From the NCBI GenBank assembly GCA_030426865.1, contig JAUHXN010000069.1:1-10992 (forward strand): DNA of 10,992 bases. Reading direction: 5' to 3'. The notes beneath the pieces are model-generated. The model worked only from the letters and a program-made list of their open reading frames with translations. It was not told the origin of the DNA and did not search any database. The position numbers and the translations under genes are program-made. Of this stretch, positions 7,939 to 10,992 are shown piece after piece (the stretch's first letter is position 1; the number at the start of each line of letters is the position of its first letter). Source of the stretch: a bacterium. Its GTDB lineage: Bacteria > Bacteroidota > Ignavibacteria > Kapaibacteriales > UBA2268.

Positions 7939-7956
7939 TGTGGGTTAATGCCCGCA
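7939..7956 (+). other. Leader hairpin 2
   Basis: TGTGGG pairs with CCCGCA (one U·G pair) around the hexaloop TTAATG. It is notable as the only GC-rich patch in an otherwise AT-rich leader, 55 nt before the start codon. It could stabilise the mRNA or take part in leader regulation. I do not recognise a known riboswitch family. Confidence 0.35.
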
Positions 7957-8010
7957 CTTGAAAACAAAATTGAAAATAAATAAGTTTAATAAATATTAGG
8001 AGTCTTCATA

Positions 8011-8601
8011 ATGAAGAAAACAATAAAACTACTTTTAGTAACAGCGATCTTGCTCCCTGTAGTACTATTTACTACTCAGGCACAAGAAGCTAAGTTACTT
8101 AAGTCAGTGATAGGCGCAGGAGGAACTGTTGGTTCAACAGTAACTACTGATAACGGTCCTATAACTCTGAACGGTACAGTAGCCCAAACGGCTGTTGAGA
8201 CTAAATCACTACCTGGCACAGCTGGAGTAGGGGTTAAAATTTACGAAGGTTTTTGGACACCATTTACTAAAGTGGTTTCTAGTGTAGAAGACGAAGGTAG
8301 CTCAGCTAACACTCTTAGCAACTACCCTAATCCATTTACAACTAGTACAAATATCCAATTCACATTAGAAAACAATTCTAACGTGACTATTAGAGTATAT
8401 GATATTAATGGTGCTTTAGTAAGTACTGTAGTATCTAACCAGATGTTTACAGCTGGTACTCAACAAAATGTAGCTTGGGATGCTAAAGACCAATATGGTA
8501 CGCAACTAAGCTCAGGTTCTTATTTATATGAGTTATCTATCGAGCCATTGACTGGTGGTAGAAGCTTTAGTTTAAGAAACGTTATGGTTATAGTTAAATA
8601 A
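8011..8601 (+). CDS. Small secreted protein with T9SS type A (FlgD-like) sorting domain
   Basis: The 196-residue protein has a signal peptide (about 1-25, MKKTIKLLLVTAILLPVVLF then TTQAQ). A short middle module (26-85) includes LNGTVAQTA (53-61) and YEGFWTP (78-84). This 'GTVGQ ... GFW' pattern is common in T9SS cargo of the FCB group. The C-terminal sorting domain starts at YPNPF (105-109) and continues with TNIQFTL, VTIRVYDINGALV (125-137), WDAKDQYGTQLSSGSYLYEL (156-175) and a final KxxVxVVK-like strand. It resembles the FlgD Ig-like fold used by the type A tail. It should be exported through Sec and T9SS to the cell surface. AGGAG lies 8 nt before the ATG. It is followed 56 nt later, with no terminator in between, by the fibre gene, so the two are probably co-transcribed and may work together. 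Confidence 0.86.
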   Translation: MKKTIKLLLVTAILLPVVLFTTQAQEAKLLKSVIGAGGTVGSTVTTDNGPITLNGTVAQTAVETKSLPGTAGVGVKIYEGFWTPFTKVVSSVEDEGSSANTLSNYPNPFTTSTNIQFTLENNSNVTIRVYDINGALVSTVVSNQMFTAGTQQNVAWDAKDQYGTQLSSGSYLYELSIEPLTGGRSFSLRNVMVIVK

Positions 8602-8645
8602 ATATGAAAGTAAGTGTTTTAAATAAATTATTATTATTAATTAAT

Positions 8646-8650
8646 AGGAG
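8646..8650 (+). promoter_or_regulatory. Ribosome binding site that sets the fibre start
   Basis: AGGAG lies 7 nt before the ATG at 8658. An in-frame ATG exists 18 codons upstream (8604), but it has no Shine-Dalgarno sequence. Starting there would put 18 extra residues before the typical MKKL signal peptide, so 8658 is preferred. Confidence 0.75.
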
Positions 8651-8657
8651 CTTTACA

Positions 8658-10992
8658 ATGAAGAAACTCATTCTTCTTGTTATTTTGGCGTTTAGCATGG
8701 TGTTGTCACCTTTGGCAACAACTATTGCAGCGACTCCAAAAGTAATCAACTATCAAGGTCAGTTAGAAAGTGACGCAATCACTTCTCAAGCACCTGTATT
8801 GGTTGTCTTCGAATTATTCGAAGATGCAGCCGGCGGATCCGCTCTATGGATAGAGCAAAAAAGTGTAACCGTTGATAAAAACGGATTTTTCTCAGTTTAT
8901 CTTGGTGACGTTAACCCTATCGATCTTAAATTCGATAAGCAATACTACGTTCAAGTAACTGTTGGTAACAACCAACCGTTCCCAAGAACAAAACTATCAT
9001 CTACTCCTTCTGCTTTCTATGCAGCTGATGCTGATACAGCATTATACTCATTTGAATCAGGCATGGCTATGGATGTAGTTCCAAATGTTCTTGAATGGGA
9101 TAATTTCACTGCTGCAGCAGTTACTGCTGGTGGTGTTTTAACTGGTACGTATCCAAATCCTGGAATCAACCCAAATGCTATCCTTGATAACATTCCTGAC
9201 GGTTCTATAACTTCAGAAATGTTATCTCCAAATATTTCTACTTCTCCATCTGGCCCTGCTGGTGGTGATTTATCTGGTGTTTATCCAGATCCTCTAATTG
9301 CAGTTGGTGCAGTGAAAACTGACCGTATCTTTGATGCTGCAGTTACAAACGAAAAAATAGCTGACGGTGCTGTTACTAATAACAAAATCGTTTCTTTAGA
9401 CGCTGCGAAGTTAACTAACGTTCCAGCTCTTAACTATCAAGTTGCTGTTGCAACTGACGCTACTATCGATGGTGATGGTACTTTGGCAATGCCTTTAGGT
9501 TTAGCTGACAACGCTGTTTCAACTCCTAAAATAGTTGACGGTGCAGTTACTAACGCTAAAGTTGGTGCTGATGCAATCACTACTGACAAAATTATGAACG
9601 AAACAATTTTAGCAGAAGACATCGCAACTGGCGCTGTAACTACTGATGAAATTTTAGACGAAACTATCATCGCTGCTGACATCGCAACTGGTGCAGTAAC
9701 TACTGATGAAATTTTAGACGAAACTATTTTAGCTACTGACATCGCAACTGGTGCGGTAACTACTGACGAAATTTTAGACGAAACTATCTTAGCTACTGAC
9801 ATCGCAACTGGTGCAGTAACTACTAGTGAAATCTTAAACGGAACTATCTTAGAAGAAGATATCGCTGACGATGCAGTAACTAATGCAAAATTAGCTGCTG
9901 ACGCTGTTAGAGTTGAGCAAATCGATGTTATCGGTGCTGGACCTGTTAATGGTGATGTACTTTACTTCGATGGTGGTACTAATGAATTGAGATGGGGACA
10001 AGAAGATGTTGAAACTTCAGCTCCTTTGACTGGTAATGGTACTACTGCTGATCCTGTTACTTTAGACCCTACTTTTGGTAGTGCTGATGAATTATTAATC
10101 AGAACTGCTCCTAGTGGTTGGGTGTCAAGTAAAATTAACACTGCAAATATTAACGACATGGCTATCACTACTGCTAAATTAGCTGATAACTCAGTAACTT
10201 CTGCTAAGATAGTAGACGGTGAAGTAATGAACGCTGACTTAGCTAATGGTTCTGTAACTACTGCTAAGATCTTAGACGGTCAAGTAATGACTGATGATCT
10301 AATGGATCTTGGTGTTACAACTGCAAAATTAGCTGATAATTCAGTTACAACTGGTAAAATCTTAGACGGTGAAGTTCAAACTGCTGACTTAGATGACGCT
10401 GCTGTAACTACTGCTAAATTGGCTGATAACTCAGTTAATGGCGATAAAGTTATTGATGGTTCATTATCTTCTTTAGACTTAAATGCTACTGGCGTTACTC
10501 CTGGTATCTATGGTGATCCTTCAGCTAACCCAAGTGAAATTGACGTTGCTGAATTTAACGTAGATGCTCAAGGTAGAATCACTGCTGCTGTTGAAAGAAC
10601 TTACACAGTACTAGCTGCTGGTACTATTTTCAACGAATCACCAGTTTCTGACATCACTGTTGATGGTACTTATGACAACCTTGATTTACAAATCAAGCCA
10701 GGTGTTGTAGGAAATACTGAATTAGCTGCTGATGCTGTAACTACTGACAAAATCTTAGACGGCGAAGTAATGACTGCTGATTTAATGAATTTAGGTGTTA
10801 CAACTGCTAAAATAGCTGATATGAATGTAACAACTGGTAAAATCGCTGATGCTGGCGTTACTACTATCAAAATTGCTGATGGTAATGTAACTTCTGCTAA
10901 GATTTTAGATGGTGATGTACAAACTGCTGATTTAGCTGACGGTTCAGTTACTTCTGCTAAAATTGCTGACTTAGGTATTGCAACTATCGATT
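8658..10992 (+). CDS. Long repetitive tail-fibre-like surface protein (3' end beyond the window)
   Basis: The frame is open from 8658 to the right edge, giving at least 778 codons. Residues 1-25 are a signal peptide (MKKLILLVILAFSMVLS). Residues 28-122 form the 'INYQGQL ... FELFED ... ALW ... GFFSVYLG ... TPSAFYAADA' module that often precedes repetitive surface proteins in this group. Tail-fibre-type motifs follow: GTYPNP (163-168), GVYPDP (207-212) and DAQGRITA (636-643). Most of the rest is a decapeptide array of the type x-V-T-T-A-K-I-x-D-G, alternating with G-x-V-x-T-A-D-L-x-D. The visible part has no Cys and no His. The likely role is an extracellular stalk or fibre, possibly trimeric as in phage fibres; that oligomeric state is inference. 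A C-terminal Peptidase_S74 or T9SS domain would be typical but lies outside the window. Codon use is dominated by GCT, ACT, GAT and TTA. The product could also be described simply as a repetitive adhesin. Confidence 0.85.
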   Translation, partial: MKKLILLVILAFSMVLSPLATTIAATPKVINYQGQLESDAITSQAPVLVVFELFEDAAGGSALWIEQKSVTVDKNGFFSVYLGDVNPIDLKFDKQYYVQVTVGNNQPFPRTKLSSTPSAFYAADADTALYSFESGMAMDVVPNVLEWDNFTAAAVTAGGVLTGTYPNPGINPNAILDNIPDGSITSEMLSPNISTSPSGPAGGDLSGVYPDPLIAVGAVKTDRIFDAAVTNEKIADGAVTNNKIVSLDAAKLTNVPALNYQVAVATDATIDGDGTLAMPLGLADNAVSTPKIVDGAVTNAKVGADAITTDKIMNETILAEDIATGAVTTDEILDETIIAADIATGAVTTDEILDETILATDIATGAVTTDEILDETILATDIATGAVTTSEILNGTILEEDIADDAVTNAKLAADAVRVEQIDVIGAGPVNGDVLYFDGGTNELRWGQEDVETSAPLTGNGTTADPVTLDPTFGSADELLIRTAPSGWVSSKINTANINDMAITTAKLADNSVTSAKIVDGEVMNADLANGSVTTAKILDGQVMTDDLMDLGVTTAKLADNSVTTGKILDGEVQTADLDDAAVTTAKLADNSVNGDKVIDGSLSSLDLNATGVTPGIYGDPSANPSEIDVAEFNVDAQGRITAAVERTYTVLAAGTIFNESPVSDITVDGTYDNLDLQIKPGVVGNTELAADAVTTDKILDGEVMTADLMNLGVTTAKIADMNVTTGKIADAGVTTIKIADGNVTSAKILDGDVQTADLADGSVTSAKIADLGIATID
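9600..9899 (+). repeat. 60-bp in-frame tandem repeat (four good copies, one degenerate)
   Basis: Copies start at 9600, 9660, 9720 and 9780, with a degenerate fifth at 9840. Each encodes 20 residues of the type ETILATDIATGAVTTDEILD, which is two decapeptides of the surrounding array. Neighbouring copies differ by only about six or seven bases by eye. The period is a multiple of three, so gain or loss of a copy would keep the frame. Confidence 0.9.
10155..10992 (+). repeat. Degenerate decapeptide-coding repeat array
   Basis: Thirty-base units coding for NSVTTAKLAD-, GSVTSAKILD- and GEVMTADLMD-like decapeptides recur to the edge of the window, interrupted by a non-repeat segment at about 10480-10715 that carries the DAQGRITA motif. 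The units are more diverged in DNA than the 60-bp block but share stretches such as ACTGCTAAATTAGCTGATAA. Confidence 0.8.

Larger units (their letters stand above)
7659..8010. other. Divergent intergenic region (352 bp) with promoter and dyad elements
   Basis: The region separates the leftward methyltransferase gene from the rightward secreted-protein and fibre genes. No coding frame of note is visible. It is very AT-rich and holds, from left to right, a possible leftward -7 element (TAAGTTTG on the minus strand, 7702-7709), a short dyad, a 20-bp palindrome, a rightward TTTG/TAATTTTG promoter and two hairpins before the ribosome binding site of the rightward gene (AGGAG, 7998-8002). Confidence 0.7.

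Noticed and set aside
8604..8657. Upstream in-frame ATG as the fibre start
   Set aside because: It has no Shine-Dalgarno sequence and would bury the standard signal peptide behind 18 residues, while 8658 has AGGAG at good spacing.
9437..9802. Minus-strand open frame with repeats of the MSVAKIVSSKISSVVTAPVA type
   Set aside because: It is the antisense reading of the 60-bp tandem repeat. Its repeats follow from the plus-strand codons, and it has no ribosome binding site or separate support.
9962..10168. Minus-strand open frame of 68 codons inside the fibre gene
   Set aside because: It is the antisense shadow of the long plus-strand frame, whose protein motifs are recognisable.
10670..10870. 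Minus-strand open frame of 66 codons inside the fibre gene
   Set aside because: It is a shadow of the plus-strand decapeptide repeats with no independent features.
9600..10992. CRISPR array or intergenic satellite
   Set aside because: The repeats are contiguous, multiples of 30 bp, in frame and protein-coding, with no unique spacers.

Overview
The window looks like chromosome from an AT-rich member of the Bacteroidota–Chlorobiota–Ignavibacteriota (FCB) group. The evidence is two proteins with type IX secretion (T9SS) type A C-terminal sorting domains, a GWxTD-domain protein, a C69 dipeptidase, a Bacteroidota-style TTTG/TAnnTTTG promoter match, and genes for long repetitive surface proteins. 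An Ignavibacteriota- or Kapaibacteriota-like lineage is my best guess, but the sequence alone does not settle it. I see no rRNA, tRNA, CRISPR array or insertion sequence.

Left part (1-7658, all minus strand, so transcription runs right to left). In transcription order: an RsmB/NOP2-family RNA m5C methyltransferase; a DnaQ-like DEDDh exonuclease carrying a degenerate UvrC/GIY-YIG-like region; a secreted GWxTD-domain protein overlapping the isoprenoid gene ispD by 4 nt; an 881-residue secreted protein with eight fibronectin-III-like repeats and a T9SS tail, followed by a clear intrinsic terminator; and the first 76 codons of a C69-family dipeptidase that runs off the left edge. Most of these are housekeeping or envelope functions with no evident shared pathway. 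Only the GWxTD/ispD pair is tightly coupled.

Centre (7659-8010): a 352-bp divergent intergenic region. It holds a 20-bp perfect palindrome, a second short dyad, a good Bacteroidota-type promoter facing right, and two hairpins in what would be a roughly 150-nt leader.

Right part (8011-10992, plus strand): a small T9SS cargo protein, then after 56 nt a very long, still-open reading frame of at least 778 codons. The long protein has a signal peptide, an 'INYQG' N-terminal module, phage-tail-fibre-like motifs (GTYPNP, DAQGRITA) and a long array of 10-residue repeats. One part of the array is a recent-looking 60-bp tandem repeat. It is best read as an extracellular fibre or stalk. This fibre locus and its structured promoter region are the most interesting part of the window.
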